From: Luteimonas sp. J29
GTDB lineage: Bacteria; Pseudomonadota; Gammaproteobacteria; Xanthomonadales; Xanthomonadaceae
Assembly (NCBI RefSeq): GCF_000472505.1
Contig: NZ_AWZR01000002.1
Location: 1 to 64,000, forward strand
Direction: 5' to 3'
DNA: 64,000 nt
The notes under the pieces were generated by a model that was not told the DNA's origin, did no database searches, and worked only from the letters and a program-made list of their open reading frames with translations. The translations under genes were made by a program, and so were the position numbers. Positions 23,783 through 34,768 of the stretch are shown here, in pieces; position 1 is the first letter of the stretch; each line of letters starts with the position of its first letter.

Positions 23783-25144
23783 ATGACTGAGTTCCTGGGC
23801 TCCGCCTGGTGGCTGGTGGTCAGCCTCGGCATCCTCGTGACCATCCACGAGTTCGGCCACTTCTGGGTCGCGCGCCGCTGCGGCGTGCGCGTGCTGCGCT
23901 TCTCGATCGGCTTCGGCCGCGCCCTCTGGCGGCGCGTGGGCGGCGACGGCACCGAGTACCGGATCGCCGCGATCCCGCTCGGCGGCTACGTGAAGATGCT
24001 CGACGAGCGCGAGGCCGAGGTCCCCGCGTCCGAGGCCGGCCAGGCCTTCAACCGCCAGTCGGTGTGGAAGCGGATCGCGATCGTCGCCGCCGGCCCCGCG
24101 GCCAACCTGGCGCTGTGCTTCCTGCTGCTGTGGGCGATGTTCGTCGTCGGCCGGCCCGACTACGCCCCGGCACTGGGGCCCGCGACCGGGATCGCGGCCG
24201 AGTCGGGCCTGCGCAATGGCGACCAGGTGGTGGCGGTCGGCGACCGCGCCACCCCGACCTGGATGGAACTGCAGATGGCCCTGCTGCCGGCCGCGCTCGA
24301 CCGCGCCGACGTGCCGCTGCGGGTGCTCGACGCCGCCGGCGCCGAACGCCAGGTGGTGCTGCGGCTGTCGCGGCTGGCCCCGGACTTCGACCAGCGCCAG
24401 GTCCTGCGCGAGATCGGCCTGACCCCGCGCCACTTCGTGGTGCCCCCCGACATCGGCCGGGTCCGCCCGGACGGCGCCGCCTGGGGGGTGCTGGCCGAGG
24501 GCGACCGGATCACCGCCATCGACGGGCGTGCGGTGGAGAGCTTCGCCGACATCGGCCCGCTGGTGCAGGCCCTGGGCGAGCGCGGCGGCGAGGCGATGGT
24601 GGAGGTGATGCGCGACGGAGAGCGCCTGGCCTTCCCGCTGCGGCCCGGCGAGATCACCGACGACGCCGGCAACCGGCGCTGGGTGCTCGGCATCGAGGCG
24701 CCGGGCAGCATCGAGCTGCCGCCCCGCGACGCGGTCCAGCGCTATGGCCCGGTCGCGGCGGTGCCGGCCGCGGCGCGCGAGATGGTGCACCTCACCGGCC
24801 AGCTGTTCGGCATGGTCCGGCGCGCCGTCACCGGCCGGCTGGCGCTGGAGAACACGGTCGCCGGGCCGCTGACCATCGCCCGGGCCACCAATGCCTATGC
24901 GAGCCAGGGGGTGGCGTGGTACCTGACCATCCTCGCCCTGCTGTCGCTGAGCATCGCCGTCCTCAACCTGCTCCCGATCCCGCTCTTGGACGGGGGACAC
25001 CTGTTGTATTACCTTATCGAGTTGGTCAAAGGCAGTCCGTTAAGCGAACGTGCGATGGCCGCCGGGCAGTATGTGGGCCTGGTGTTGTTGGCCGGCTTGA
25101 TGGGCTTGGCGTTCTACAACGACATCCTCCAGCTGGTGCGCTGA
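23783..25144 (+). CDS. rseP: Site-2 zinc protease RseP
   Basis: Intramembrane metalloprotease that cleaves anti-sigma factor RseA (sigma-E stress response) and remnant signal peptides. 453 residues. Zinc motif H22-E-F-G-H26 in the first transmembrane helix; two central PDZ domains (about 120-290); a C-terminal NLLPIPLLDGGH motif in the third membrane segment supplies the Asp ligand. bamA starts 61 bp downstream, the conserved neighbour. Confidence 0.97.
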   Translation: MTEFLGSAWWLVVSLGILVTIHEFGHFWVARRCGVRVLRFSIGFGRALWRRVGGDGTEYRIAAIPLGGYVKMLDEREAEVPASEAGQAFNRQSVWKRIAIVAAGPAANLALCFLLLWAMFVVGRPDYAPALGPATGIAAESGLRNGDQVVAVGDRATPTWMELQMALLPAALDRADVPLRVLDAAGAERQVVLRLSRLAPDFDQRQVLREIGLTPRHFVVPPDIGRVRPDGAAWGVLAEGDRITAIDGRAVESFADIGPLVQALGERGGEAMVEVMRDGERLAFPLRPGEITDDAGNRRWVLGIEAPGSIELPPRDAVQRYGPVAAVPAAAREMVHLTGQLFGMVRRAVTGRLALENTVAGPLTIARATNAYASQGVAWYLTILALLSLSIAVLNLLPIPLLDGGHLLYYLIELVKGSPLSERAMAAGQYVGLVLLAGLMGLAFYNDILQLVR

Positions 25145-25205
25145 TGCCCGCCTTCCGACCGCCGCTGCGGCAGCAGCGGAGCTCTTCCCCAATCCGGACC
25201 GATCG

Positions 25206-27749
25206 ATGACGCGTATCCCTGCCCGCCACATGCTCGCACTCGCCCTCGCGGCGGTCATCGCGCCTTCCTGGGCCCAGCAGGCAGCCGATCCGCAGGGGGC
25301 GTTCCCGGCCCCGCCGCAGGCGCTGGCGCGCGCGCCGGGCAGCTTCACGGTCAGCGACATCCGCATCGACGGGCTGCAGCGCATCGGCGCCGGCACCGTG
25401 TTCACCTACCTGCCGATCGAGCGCGGCGACACCGTCAACCAGAACCGCATCGGCGAGGCGATCCGCGCGCTGTACCGGACCGGGTTCTTCGAGGACGTCC
25501 AGGTGGGGCGCCAGGGGGACATCCTGGTGATCACGGTCACCGAGCGCCCGGCGATCAACAAGCTGACCCTGACCGGCAACAAGGACATCAAGACCGAGGA
25601 CCTGGCCAAGGGCCTGCGCGACATCGGCCTGGCCGAGGGCGAGACCTTCGACCGGCTGGCGCTGGACCGCGTCACCCAGGAACTCACCCGCCAGTACAAC
25701 AACCGCGGCAAGTACAACGTCGAGATCACCCCCACGGTCAGCCCGCTCGACCGCAACCGCGTCGACGTGACGATCGCGATCAAGGAAGGCAAGGCGGCCA
25801 AGATCCGGCACATCAACCTGGTCGGCAACGAGCTTTTCGAGCAGGAAGAGCTGACCGACAGCTGGGAGTCGGCGGAGAGCAACTGGCTCAGCTGGTACCG
25901 TCGCGACGACCAGTACTCCAAGGAGAAGCTGTCGGGCGACCTGGAGAAGCTGCACAACTTCTACCTCGACCGCGGCTACGTCGACTTCAGCATCGACAGT
26001 ACCCAGGTCTCGATCAGCCCCGACAAGCGCGACATGTACATCAGCGCCGGGGTGTCCGAGGGCGAGATCTACACCGTTTCCTCGGTCGAGCTGACCGGCG
26101 ACACCGTGCTGCCCAAGGAGGACCTCGAGCGCCTGGTCGCGATCCGCGAGGGCAGCGTGTTCTCGCGCGTCCTGCTCGAGCTCACCGCCGACTCGATCAC
26201 CGCCACGCTCGGCAACATCGGCTACGCCTTCGCCCAGGTCAACACCATCCCCGACATCGACCGCGAGAAGCGCACGGTCGGGATCAAGCTGCAGGTGGTG
26301 CCGGGCCCGCGCGTGAACGTGCGCCGGATCGTGTTCCGCGGCAATACCCGCACCTCCGACGAGGTGCTGCGCCGCGAGATGCGCCAGTTCGAGGGCGCGT
26401 GGTACTCGCAGGCGGCGATCGACCGTTCCAAGGTCCGCCTGCAGCGGCTGGGCTACTTCGAGTCGGGCAGCGTCAACGTCGAGTCCGTGCCGGTGCCCGG
26501 CAGCAACGACCAGGTCGACGTGGTGTTCAACGTCACCGAGACCACCTCGGGAAGCTTCATCTTCGGCCTCGGCTACTCGCAGCTCGCCGGCGTGACCACG
26601 TCGGTCCAGCTGTCGCAGAACAACTTCCTCGGCAGCGGCAACCGCGTCTCGGTCGAGGCCCAGCGCAACGTCTACCTGCAGCGCTACTCGTTCTCGTTCC
26701 TGAACCCGTACTTCACCGACGAAGGCCTGTCGCTGGGCTACAACCTGTGGTGGCGCGAGTTCGACAACTCCGAGTTCAACACCGCGCAGTTCTCCTCGAC
26801 CAACGCCGCCGGCCAGGTGTTCCTCGGCTTGCCGATCACCGAATCCGACACCATCTCGGCGCTGTTCGGCATCGACCGCAACCAGATCTTCGCCTGGCGC
26901 GGCTCCTCGCCGCAGTCGATCGTCGACTACATCGATGCGGTCGGCCAGCGCACCTTCCACGCCTGGCGCGCCGAACTGGCGTGGGCCCGCGACTCGCGCA
27001 ACGACTACCTGCAGCCGACCCGCGGCACCCTGCAGCGCGTCTCGCTGGAGACCACCCTGCCCGGCTCCACGGTCGAGTACTACAAGATCAACTACGAGTT
27101 CTCCAAGTACTGGCCGATCAACCGCCACCTGGTGCTCAACACCCGCTTCGAGGTCGGCTACGGCGACAGCTACGGCGACGACCTGGTGCGCGTGTTCTGC
27201 CGCGCCCAGGGCTCGCATCCGCTGCCGCCGCCCGGGACGACGCTCGCCGACGACCTGACCACGCCCGGGCCCGACGGCACCTGCCGCGACGGATCGGTGT
27301 ACGACAAGACCCTGGTCGCCAGCGGCCTGCCGTTCTTCGAGAACTTCTACGCCGGTGGCGCGCGCTCGGTGCGCGGTTTCCGCGACAACACCCTCGGCCC
27401 GCGCGAGTCCGCGTTCAACAGCGCCTACCTGCAGCCGATGGGCGGCTCGCTCAAGACCGTCGGCTCGCTGGAGATGTTCTTCCCGCAGCTGATCAAGTCG
27501 CCGGCCGCGCGCGTGTCGGCGTTCGTCGACGTGGGCAACGTGTTCCGCGACATCGACGCCTTCGAGAGCAGCGAGCTGCGCGCATCGGCCGGCGTCGCCC
27601 TGATGTGGCGCGCGCCGGTGGGCCCGATCTCGATCAGCTACGCCTACCCGTTGCGCTCGCGCGACCAGGTGCGCGACGCCAACGGCCGGGTGATCGAGCA
27701 CGGCGACGAGCTCGAGCGCCTGCAGTTCACCTTCGGCGGCGCGTTCTAG
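25206..27749 (+). CDS. bamA: Outer-membrane protein assembly factor BamA
   Basis: Omp85 barrel that inserts outer-membrane beta-barrel proteins. 847 residues: signal peptide cleaved after AQQA-like ASWAQ region, five POTRA domains (about 38-445) and a 16-strand barrel. The lid-loop motif VRGF is in GARSVRGFRDNT, and the protein ends in a C-terminal aromatic beta-signal (FTFGGAF). A loop ahead of ENFYAGG holds two Cys (CRAQG and GTCRDG), whereas E. coli has its Cys pair after VRGF. lpxD follows after 15 bp; the skp gene usual at this place in E. coli is absent. Confidence 0.97.
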   Translation: MTRIPARHMLALALAAVIAPSWAQQAADPQGAFPAPPQALARAPGSFTVSDIRIDGLQRIGAGTVFTYLPIERGDTVNQNRIGEAIRALYRTGFFEDVQVGRQGDILVITVTERPAINKLTLTGNKDIKTEDLAKGLRDIGLAEGETFDRLALDRVTQELTRQYNNRGKYNVEITPTVSPLDRNRVDVTIAIKEGKAAKIRHINLVGNELFEQEELTDSWESAESNWLSWYRRDDQYSKEKLSGDLEKLHNFYLDRGYVDFSIDSTQVSISPDKRDMYISAGVSEGEIYTVSSVELTGDTVLPKEDLERLVAIREGSVFSRVLLELTADSITATLGNIGYAFAQVNTIPDIDREKRTVGIKLQVVPGPRVNVRRIVFRGNTRTSDEVLRREMRQFEGAWYSQAAIDRSKVRLQRLGYFESGSVNVESVPVPGSNDQVDVVFNVTETTSGSFIFGLGYSQLAGVTTSVQLSQNNFLGSGNRVSVEAQRNVYLQRYSFSFLNPYFTDEGLSLGYNLWWREFDNSEFNTAQFSSTNAAGQVFLGLPITESDTISALFGIDRNQIFAWRGSSPQSIVDYIDAVGQRTFHAWRAELAWARDSRNDYLQPTRGTLQRVSLETTLPGSTVEYYKINYEFSKYWPINRHLVLNTRFEVGYGDSYGDDLVRVFCRAQGSHPLPPPGTTLADDLTTPGPDGTCRDGSVYDKTLVASGLPFFENFYAGGARSVRGFRDNTLGPRESAFNSAYLQPMGGSLKTVGSLEMFFPQLIKSPAARVSAFVDVGNVFRDIDAFESSELRASAGVALMWRAPVGPISISYAYPLRSRDQVRDANGRVIEHGDELERLQFTFGGAF

Positions 27750-27764
27750 CCGCCTTCGCGGACG

Positions 27765-28805
27765 ATGGCGCGCCGGGCCGTCCAGATCCGCGCGGGGGAC
27801 CTCGCCGAGCGATTCGCGCTGGCGCTGCGCGGGGACCCCGGGCGCACCATCGAAGGCGTCGGCACCCTCGCCGGCGCCGGCCCCTCGCAGCTGTCCTTCC
27901 TCGCCAACCCGCGCTACCGCGGCCAGCTGGCGACCACCTCGGCCGGACTGGTGGTGGCGCGCGAACGCGACGTCGAGGGCCACGACGGCGACGTGCTGCT
28001 GGCGCGCGACCCGTACGTGGCCTTCGCCCGCATCGCCGCGCTGTTCGACGAGGCGCCGGCGCATGAACCCGGCATCCACCCGACCGCCGTGGTCGACCCC
28101 GCGGCCGAGGTCGACCCCGCGGCCTCCGTCGGGCCGCTGGCCTGCGTCGGCGCCGGCAGCCGGATCGCGGCCGGGGCGCGGATCGGACCTGGTTGCGTGG
28201 TCGGCGAGGACTGCGAGGTCGGGGCCGGCTGCCACCTCGTGGCCCGGGTGACCCTGGTGCGCCGGGTCCGGCTCGGGCGCCGGGTGCTGGTGCATCCGGG
28301 CGCGGTGCTGGGCGCGGACGGCTTCGGCCTCGCGCTCGAGCGCGGCGAGGGGGAACCCCACTGGATCAAGGTGCCGCAGCTGGGCGGCGTGCAGGTCGGC
28401 GACGACTGCGAGATCGGCGCCAACACCACCATCGACCGCGGCGCGATCGAGGACACCGTGCTGGGCCCGGACGTGCGCCTGGACAACCAGATCCAGATCG
28501 CCCACAACGTCCGCGTCGGCGCCCACACCGCCATGGCCGGCTGCGTCGCCGTGGCCGGCAGCACCACGATCGGGCGATACTGCATGATCGGCGGCGCCGC
28601 CGGCATCGCCGGGCACCTGGAGATCTGCGACAACGTCGTGGTCACCGCGATGAGCCTGGTGACCCATTCGATCCGCGAGCCTGGGGAGTATTCTTCCGGC
28701 ACGCCGCTGATGGACAGCCGCAGCTGGCGGCGCAACGCGGTCCGTTTCAAGCAGCTCGACGCGCTCGCCCGGCGGGTGGGCACGTCGCCCAAGGACACAG
28801 GATGA
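27765..28805 (+). CDS. lpxD: UDP-3-O-acylglucosamine N-acyltransferase
   Basis: Adds the second 3-hydroxyacyl chain in lipid A synthesis. 346 residues: N-terminal uridine-binding domain, then a left-handed beta-helix of hexapeptide repeats and a C-terminal helix. Catalytic His lies in IQIAHNVRVG; the substrate loop GADGFGLAL is present. Ends in an ATGA overlap with fabZ. Confidence 0.97.
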   Translation: MARRAVQIRAGDLAERFALALRGDPGRTIEGVGTLAGAGPSQLSFLANPRYRGQLATTSAGLVVARERDVEGHDGDVLLARDPYVAFARIAALFDEAPAHEPGIHPTAVVDPAAEVDPAASVGPLACVGAGSRIAAGARIGPGCVVGEDCEVGAGCHLVARVTLVRRVRLGRRVLVHPGAVLGADGFGLALERGEGEPHWIKVPQLGGVQVGDDCEIGANTTIDRGAIEDTVLGPDVRLDNQIQIAHNVRVGAHTAMAGCVAVAGSTTIGRYCMIGGAAGIAGHLEICDNVVVTAMSLVTHSIREPGEYSSGTPLMDSRSWRRNAVRFKQLDALARRVGTSPKDTG

Positions 28806-29257
28806 ACCAACAGGTCACGTTCCCCATCGACATTCCCGGCATCCGCGAGCTGCTCCCGCACCGCTACCCGTTCCTGCTGGTCGACCGCGTGGTCGAGGCC
28901 GAGCCGGGCAAGCGCGTGCTCTGCTACAAGAACGTCAGCGCCAACGAGCCGTTCTTCACCGGCCACTTCCCGCACCGCCCGGTGATGCCCGGGGTGCTGG
29001 TGATCGAGGCCCTGGCCCAGGCCGGCGGCGTGCTGACCCAGCTCACCCACGGCGGCGGTCTCGAGGGCCGGCTGTCGTACCTGGTCAAGGTGGACAACGC
29101 GAAGTTCTCGCGCATGGTGGTGCCCGGCGACCGGCTCGACCTCGAGGTCGAGATCAAGCGCGAGATCCGCAACATGACCCTGTACGGCGGCGTGGCGCGC
29201 GTCGACGGCGAGCAGGTGGCCTGCGCCGACATCCTCTGCGCCGAGGTGCGCACCTGA
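28802..29257 (+). CDS. fabZ: 3-hydroxyacyl-[ACP] dehydratase FabZ
   Basis: Dehydrates 3-hydroxyacyl-ACP in fatty acid elongation, competing with LpxA/LpxD for the same substrate pool. 151 residues, hot-dog fold; catalytic His in [19 protein letters not shown] and Glu in [22 protein letters not shown] at the N-terminus. Overlaps lpxD by 4 bp and is followed by lpxA one base after its stop. Confidence 0.97.
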   Translation: MNQQVTFPIDIPGIRELLPHRYPFLLVDRVVEAEPGKRVLCYKNVSANEPFFTGHFPHRPVMPGVLVIEALAQAGGVLTQLTHGGGLEGRLSYLVKVDNAKFSRMVVPGDRLDLEVEIKREIRNMTLYGGVARVDGEQVACADILCAEVRT

Positions 29258-29258
29258 C

Positions 29259-30044
29259 ATGGCCGCGGACATCCATCCCACCGCGGTCGTGGATCCATCG
29301 GCGCGGCTTGGCGAAGGGGTGTCGGTGGGCGCGTTCACCTGGATCGGTCCCGGGGTGGAGATCGGGGACGGCACCCGGATCGGCCCGCACTGCAGCGTGC
29401 ACGGCCCGACCCGGATCGGGCGCGACAACCGCATCGTCGGCCACGCCGCGATCGGCGGCGACCCCCAGGACAAGAAGTACCGCGGCGAGACCGTGTCGCT
29501 GGAGATCGGCGACCGCAACCTGGTGCGCGAGTTCGTCACCTTCAACCGCGGCACCGGCGACGGCGGCGGGGTCACCCGCATCGGCAGCGACAACTGGTTC
29601 CTGGCCTACACCCACGTCGCACACGACTGCGTGGTCGGCAACCACTGCGTGTTCTCCAACAACGCCAGCCTCGCCGGCCACGTCCACGTGGGCGACCACG
29701 TGATCCTGAGCGGCTTCGCCGGCGTGCACCAGTTCTGCCGCATCGGCGCCCACGCCTTCATCGGCATGGGCGCGTTCGTCAACGGCGACGTGCCGCCGTT
29801 CCTGATGGTGGCCCAGGACAAGTACGCGCGTCCGCGCGGCATCAACGCCGAAGGCCTCAAGCGCCGCGGCTTCGATCCCGCGCGCATTGCCGCGATCCGC
29901 CGGGCCTACCGCGCGCTTTACCTGGGCGACGCCAAGCTCGAGGAAGCCCGCGCCGAGCTGGCCGAGATCGCCGCGTCCGGCAGCGAGGACGTGCGGGCGA
30001 TGCTCGATTTCATCGAGCACGGCGAGCGTCCGCTGCTGCGCTGA
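29259..30044 (+). CDS. lpxA: UDP-N-acetylglucosamine acyltransferase
   Basis: First step of lipid A synthesis. 261 residues (E. coli 262), made of hexapeptide repeats with the catalytic His in [12 protein letters not shown], substrate segments GGDPQDKKY and the ruler-defining [12 protein letters not shown], and a C-terminal helical domain. Tightly packed between fabZ and lpxB. Confidence 0.98.
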   Translation: MAADIHPTAVVDPSARLGEGVSVGAFTWIGPGVEIGDGTRIGPHCSVHGPTRIGRDNRIVGHAAIGGDPQDKKYRGETVSLEIGDRNLVREFVTFNRGTGDGGGVTRIGSDNWFLAYTHVAHDCVVGNHCVFSNNASLAGHVHVGDHVILSGFAGVHQFCRIGAHAFIGMGAFVNGDVPPFLMVAQDKYARPRGINAEGLKRRGFDPARIAAIRRAYRALYLGDAKLEEARAELAEIAASGSEDVRAMLDFIEHGERPLLR

Positions 30045-30049
30045 AGGCC

Positions 30050-31285
30050 ATGGCCGGCGGCGGCGACGACACGATGAGGGTCCACGCAGCGGCGGCCGGC
30101 GAGGTCCCGTCCCTTGCGGCAGCCGACGCGCGCCCGCCGCGGATCGCGCTGTGCGCCGGCGAGGCCTCGGGCGACCTGCTCGGCGCCGGACTGGTGGCGG
30201 AGCTCGCGGCGCGCCTGCCGGGCGCGGAGTTCGCCGGCGTGGGCGGGGCGCGGATGCGCGAGGCCGGCGTCGACACCTGGCACGACGCCTCGGAGCTGGC
30301 GGTGATGGGCCTGAGCGAGGTGCTGCACCACCTGCCACGGCTGCTCGCCCTGCGCAGGCGCCTGCGCCGCAGGCTGCTCGACTGGCGCCCGGACGTGTTC
30401 ATCGGCGTCGACGCCCCCGACTTCAACCTCGGCGTCGAGCGCTGGCTCAAGCGCCGGGGCGTGCGCACGGTCCACTACGTGAGCCCGTCGGTCTGGGCCT
30501 GGCGCGAGGGACGCGCGGCGAAGATCGGGCGCAGCGCGGACCTGGTGCTGTGCCTGTTCCCGATGGAGCCGCCGATCTACGCCCGCCACGGCGTGGACGC
30601 CCGCTTCGTCGGCCATCCGATGGCCGACGCCATGCCGCTCAACCCCGACCGGCGGCGTGCGCGCGCCGAACTCGGCCTCGACGACGAGGGGCCGGTGCTG
30701 GCGGTGCTGCCGGGCTCGCGGCTGGGCGAGATCGAACGCCTGGGCGCGGTGTTCCTCGACGCCGCCGGGCGCGTCGCGCGCGCGGTGCCGGGCCTGCGGA
30801 TCCTGGTACCGGCGGCCACGCCCGCCTGCGAACAGGCGATCCGGGAACTGCTCGCGGCCGCCCCCCTGCCTCCGGGCAGCGTCCGCCTGCTCGAGGGTCG
30901 CGCGCGCGAGGCGATCACCGCCGCCGACGTGGTCCTGCTCGCGTCCGGGACCGCGACCCTGGAAACCATGCTGGCCAAGCGGCCGATGGTGGTCGGATAC
31001 CGGATCGCCCCGACCACCTACCGGATCGTGCGCACGCTGGGCCTGCTCAAGGTGGACCGCTACGCGCTGCCGAACGTGCTCGCCGGCCAGACCATCGCCC
31101 CGGAGCTGATGCAGGACCACTGCACGCCGGAGCGGCTGGCCGGGGCGGTCGTGCAGTGGTTCTCCGACCCGGCGGCGACCGCCGCGCTGGAACCGGTGTA
31201 CCGCGACCTGCACATCGCCCTGCGCCGCAACGCCTCGGCCACCGCCGCCGAAGCCGTCGCCGGACTGCTGGAGGCGCCGCGGTGA
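30050..31285 (+). CDS. lpxB: Lipid-A-disaccharide synthase
   Basis: GT19 glycosyltransferase joining UDP-diacylglucosamine and lipid X. 411 residues from ATG at 30050, with about 25 extra N-terminal residues before the family core [17 protein letters not shown]; an ATG at 30074 is possible. Core motifs [24 protein letters not shown] and [20 protein letters not shown] are present. Its TGA overlaps the GTG of rnhB (GTGA). Confidence 0.97.
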   Translation: MAGGGDDTMRVHAAAAGEVPSLAAADARPPRIALCAGEASGDLLGAGLVAELAARLPGAEFAGVGGARMREAGVDTWHDASELAVMGLSEVLHHLPRLLALRRRLRRRLLDWRPDVFIGVDAPDFNLGVERWLKRRGVRTVHYVSPSVWAWREGRAAKIGRSADLVLCLFPMEPPIYARHGVDARFVGHPMADAMPLNPDRRRARAELGLDDEGPVLAVLPGSRLGEIERLGAVFLDAAGRVARAVPGLRILVPAATPACEQAIRELLAAAPLPPGSVRLLEGRAREAITAADVVLLASGTATLETMLAKRPMVVGYRIAPTTYRIVRTLGLLKVDRYALPNVLAGQTIAPELMQDHCTPERLAGAVVQWFSDPAATAALEPVYRDLHIALRRNASATAAEAVAGLLEAPR

Positions 31286-31854
31286 GCTGGCGCGTGGCCG
31301 GCGTCGACGAGGCCGGATGCGGGCCGCTGGCCGGGCCGGTGGTGGTGGCCGCGGTGATCCTCCATCCGCGCCGCCCGATCGACGGTCTCGACGACTCCAA
31401 GAAGCTCAGCCCGGCCAGGCGCGAGGCGCTGTACCCGCAGATCATCGCCTCGGCCTACGCGTGGCGGATCGAGTTCGTGCGGGTCGAGGAGATCGATGCC
31501 CTCAACATCCTGCAGGCGCGCCTGACCGGCATGCGGCGCGCCCTGTGCGCGCTGGACCCGGCCGCGACGCGCGCCCGCATCGACGGCAACCGCCTGCCGG
31601 CGGACCTGCCCTGCCGGGCCGAGGCCGTGGTCGGCGGCGATGCGCAGGATCCGGCGATCATGGCCGCGTCGATCCTGGCCAAGGTCGCCCGCGACCGGGC
31701 GATGCTGGAACTGCACGCGCAGTTCCCGCAGTACGGCTTCGACCGGCACAAGGGCTATCCGTCGCCCTCGCACCTGGCGGCCCTGCGCGAGCACGGCCCC
31801 TGTCCGCACCACCGGCGCAGCTTCGCCCCGGTCGCGCAGCTGGCGCTGTTCTGA
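31282..31854 (+). CDS. rnhB: Ribonuclease HII
   Basis: Removes ribonucleotides misincorporated in DNA and RNA from hybrids. 190 residues from a GTG start overlapping lpxB by 4 bp. Catalytic acidic residues: [24 protein letters not shown], and the Asp-containing [18 protein letters not shown] segment; C-terminal [11 protein letters not shown] typical. In E. coli dnaE follows directly; here a convergent three-gene operon intervenes. Confidence 0.97.
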   Translation: MSWRVAGVDEAGCGPLAGPVVVAAVILHPRRPIDGLDDSKKLSPARREALYPQIIASAYAWRIEFVRVEEIDALNILQARLTGMRRALCALDPAATRARIDGNRLPADLPCRAEAVVGGDAQDPAIMAASILAKVARDRAMLELHAQFPQYGFDRHKGYPSPSHLAALREHGPCPHHRRSFAPVAQLALF

Positions 31855-31883
31855 GCTACCGGCGGGGCGCGCGAGGCGCCGCG

Positions 31884-32387
31884 TCAACCCAGTGCGTCGA
31901 GCGCCTGCTGCAGGATCCGCGCCGGCAGCGCGTCGATCTCGATCCCGTGAACGTCCGGCTCGCCCTGCGGCGGCTCGAGCGCGGCGAACTGGCTGTCGAG
32001 CAGCGAGACCGGCATGTAGTGGCCGCTGCGCGCGCGCATCCGCGCCGCGATCAGCCCGCGGTCGCCGTGCAGGAACAGGAAGCGCAGCGGCAGGCCCGCC
32101 TCGCGCAGCATGTCGCGGTGGCGGCGGCGCAGCCCGGAAAACGCCAGCCCCACGCGTTCCCCGGCGTCCACGCGCCGGCGCAGCTCGGCCACGATCCGCT
32201 CGACCCAGGGCTGGCGCATCTCGTCGGTGAGCGCCCGGCCGCTGGCCATGTGTGCACGCGCCTCCTCGCTGTGGAAGTCGTCGGCGTCGAGGAAGACCGC
32301 GCCCCAGGCGCTGGCCAGCGCACGCGCGAGCGTGGTCTTGCCGCTGCCCGACACGCCCATCACCACCGCCACCCGCACGTCGCTCAT
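31884..32387 (-). CDS. gntK: Gluconokinase
   Basis: Phosphorylates gluconate to 6-phosphogluconate. 167 residues, P-loop at the N-terminus ([15 protein letters not shown]), with [20 protein letters not shown] and the C-terminal [18 protein letters not shown] typical of the GntK family. The ATG at 32387 has GGGAGG upstream and overlaps the stop of the GH94 gene (ATGA), so it is the last gene of the operon. In context it would capture gluconate released by phosphorolysis of cellobionic acid. Confidence 0.93.
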   Translation of the reverse strand: MSDVRVAVVMGVSGSGKTTLARALASAWGAVFLDADDFHSEEARAHMASGRALTDEMRQPWVERIVAELRRRVDAGERVGLAFSGLRRRHRDMLREAGLPLRFLFLHGDRGLIAARMRARSGHYMPVSLLDSQFAALEPPQGEPDVHGIEIDALPARILQQALDALG

Positions 32388-34768
32388 CCCGCGCCTCCCG
32401 CCTCCGGCAGCCACGCCGCCACACGGTAGCGGCGCCCGGCTTCGACGTCGGCCAGGCGCCCGCCGGGCAACGGCCTGCCGTCCACCTCCACACGCGTCGC
32501 CACGATGCCGGGCTCGCGCGTGATCTGCACGTCGAACTCCGCCCCGCGGAAGCGGCGCAGCGCGCGCGCGCGCGGCCAGTGCGAGGGCAGCTGCGGGGCG
32601 ATCCGCAGCCCGTCGCCGTCGCCGCGCAGGCCGAACAGCGACTCCACCGTGCAGCGGTACATCCACGCGGCGGTGCCGGTGTTGAACAGCTGGCTGGACC
32701 GCCCCGCGGTGCGCGGGTGCAGGCGCCAGGCGCCGCGGTAGTAGTTGGGCACGAATACCGGCAGCTGGCCGCGGCGGATGCAGTCATCGGCATCGGGACC
32801 GGCCAGCATCGCGCGCAGCGTGCGCCAGGCGCGGTCGGACTCGCCGACCCGGTAGAGTGCGTGCATCCAGAACGCGGCGGCGTGGTTGTAGATCGCGCCG
32901 TTCTCGGCCGAGCCCGGGAACTTCTGGGTCAGCCGGCCCACGTCCTCGCGCATGCCGGTGTAGGGCGGGCCGAGCATGGCCACGCCCCAGGGCGAGGCCA
33001 GCTCCGCCTCGACCGCGGCCACCATGCGCGCGCGGCGTTCGTCGTCGGCCGCGCCACTGAGCAGCGCCCAGCTCTGGGGATTGAGGTAGATCCGGCCCTC
33101 CGCGTCGTGGCGGGCGCCGAACACGACCCCGTCGTCGGTGATCCCGCGCGCGTACCAGTCGCCGTCCCAGAGCCACTCGTTGACCGCCGCGTTGAACGCC
33201 TCCGCGCCGGCGGCGAACTCGCCGGCCTCGGCATCGCGACCGCGCCGCCGGCAGATGCCCGCCCACAGGCGCAGCGCGTGCGCGGAGGCCAGCGACAGCC
33301 AGCCCGACACCCCGCGACCCTTCCAGCCGACCATGTTCATGGGGTCGCACCAGTCACCCTGGGCGATGTAGCTCAGCCCGCGCCCGTCGCGCCGGGCGAG
33401 CAGCCAGCGCATCGCCAGGTCGATGCGTTCGGCCACGCTGCGGGTCGCGCCTTCGCGGTCGGCCACCGCGGCATCGAGCACGGCGAGGTCGCCGGTCTCG
33501 TCGAGGTAGGCCTCCAGGAACACCGGCAACCACACGCAGTGGTCGGTGTGCGGCACCTGGTTGATGTATTTCAACTGCGCGCCTTCCACCAGCAGGATGC
33601 CGTCGGGCATCGCCCCGTCCGCCGCCTGCTGCGACAGCGCGCGCAGCAGCGCCGCGCGCGCCGCCTGCGGGTCGAGGTAGGCCATGCCCATGTGGTCCTG
33701 CAGGTAGTTGCGGGTCTGCGGGTCCGTGGTCAGGCGGTTGCTGTCGCCGTGGTAGAACACCTGGCGCGGCAGCCAGTGGTTGACGAAGGCATCGAACCAG
33801 GGATCGGGCGTCTCGACCTCGATGCAACCGCGCGCGGCGGACAGGCGCGCCTGCTGGCCCGAGGCCGCGCGTTCGAAGCCCCCCGCGCCCAGGTGGCGCG
33901 CGCGCAGCGCCTCGACGCCGGCGTCGTCGCGCGCGGGGGCGAACACGAAGCGGAACGGCTCCTCGGCGCCGGGCAGCAGCTCCAGCGGGTACTGCAGCAC
34001 CGCGGTCGGCGTCTCGTACAGCGCGTCGCCGCAGGCCAGGCGCGCGCGGGAGACGATCGCGTCCGGCGCCGCGAGCCCGCCCTCGCCCTCGAACGCGGCC
34101 TGGTTGGCTTCCCACGCCGCGGGGGCGCGGTCGTGCAGCAGCACGGTACGGTCGAGGAAGTCGCGCTGGCGGAACCAGTCCTCGACCTTCTGGTAGGGGG
34201 TGACGCTGGTGCACACGATCCCGCCCAGGTCGGCGCGGTAGCTGCCGGCCTGGTTCATCCACGACATGTAGCCGACCGGGAAGTACGGGTACAGCGACAG
34301 CCGGCGCGCGCGCCCGGAGCGGTTGCGCACGCGGATGGTCCACAGTTCGGCGACGTCGTCGGGCGGCAGCGCGACCGACATCGCGACCTCGATCCCGTCG
34401 CAGCGCACCGTCCATTCGACGTCGGCCGCGCCGACCGAGAACGCGAACTCGTCGGGACGCCGGTTGACCGGCGCATGCGGCGCCGAGAACAGCAGCCCGG
34501 CGTCCTCGTCCTTCACGTAGCAGAACCGGCCCGGGTGGTGGGCGTAGGTCGGCTGCTCGGGCTGCATGAAGGTCCTGGCCTCGAGCACGGGCGCGTGCGC
34601 GTACTTGGCCGGCTCGGGCTGCATGAACTGCGCGGTGGCGTAGCCGCGGCAGCCGAGCTGCAGCAGCATGCGCCGGTTCCACAGGAAGGTCGATGCGTGC
34701 GGCATCGCCAGCGGGCTGCGCAGCACGCAGCGGCGGCCGTGGTCCTCGAACGCGCAGGGAGCGCTCAT
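32384..34768 (-). CDS. GH94 phosphorylase, probable cellobionic acid phosphorylase
   Basis: Cytosolic glycoside phosphorylase of family GH94, 794 residues. Layout: N-terminal beta-sandwich (to about 290), helical linker, (alpha/alpha)6 barrel and C-terminal beta-sheet. The general acid region is GDWCDPMN (Asp472/Asp475) where cellobiose phosphorylases have [29 protein letters not shown] and STTS-like [16 protein letters not shown] are family segments. A cellobionic acid phosphorylase (cellobionate + Pi to glucose 1-phosphate + gluconate) was characterised from Xanthomonas campestris. The downstream gluconokinase and upstream symporter support that activity here; other GH94 specificities remain possible. 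Overlaps both neighbours by 4 bp. Confidence 0.85.
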   Translation of the reverse strand: MSAPCAFEDHGRRCVLRSPLAMPHASTFLWNRRMLLQLGCRGYATAQFMQPEPAKYAHAPVLEARTFMQPEQPTYAHHPGRFCYVKDEDAGLLFSAPHAPVNRRPDEFAFSVGAADVEWTVRCDGIEVAMSVALPPDDVAELWTIRVRNRSGRARRLSLYPYFPVGYMSWMNQAGSYRADLGGIVCTSVTPYQKVEDWFRQRDFLDRTVLLHDRAPAAWEANQAAFEGEGGLAAPDAIVSRARLACGDALYETPTAVLQYPLELLPGAEEPFRFVFAPARDDAGVEALRARHLGAGGFERAASGQQARLSAARGCIEVETPDPWFDAFVNHWLPRQVFYHGDSNRLTTDPQTRNYLQDHMGMAYLDPQAARAALLRALSQQAADGAMPDGILLVEGAQLKYINQVPHTDHCVWLPVFLEAYLDETGDLAVLDAAVADREGATRSVAERIDLAMRWLLARRDGRGLSYIAQGDWCDPMNMVGWKGRGVSGWLSLASAHALRLWAGICRRRGRDAEAGEFAAGAEAFNAAVNEWLWDGDWYARGITDDGVVFGARHDAEGRIYLNPQSWALLSGAADDERRARMVAAVEAELASPWGVAMLGPPYTGMREDVGRLTQKFPGSAENGAIYNHAAAFWMHALYRVGESDRAWRTLRAMLAGPDADDCIRRGQLPVFVPNYYRGAWRLHPRTAGRSSQLFNTGTAAWMYRCTVESLFGLRGDGDGLRIAPQLPSHWPRARALRRFRGAEFDVQITREPGIVATRVEVDGRPLPGGRLADVEAGRRYRVAAWLPEAGGAG

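Noticed and set aside
25026..28667. Long minus-strand frame opposite bamA and lpxD
   Set aside because: Shadow of bamA/lpxD on the other strand; no ribosome-binding site and no recognisable domain.
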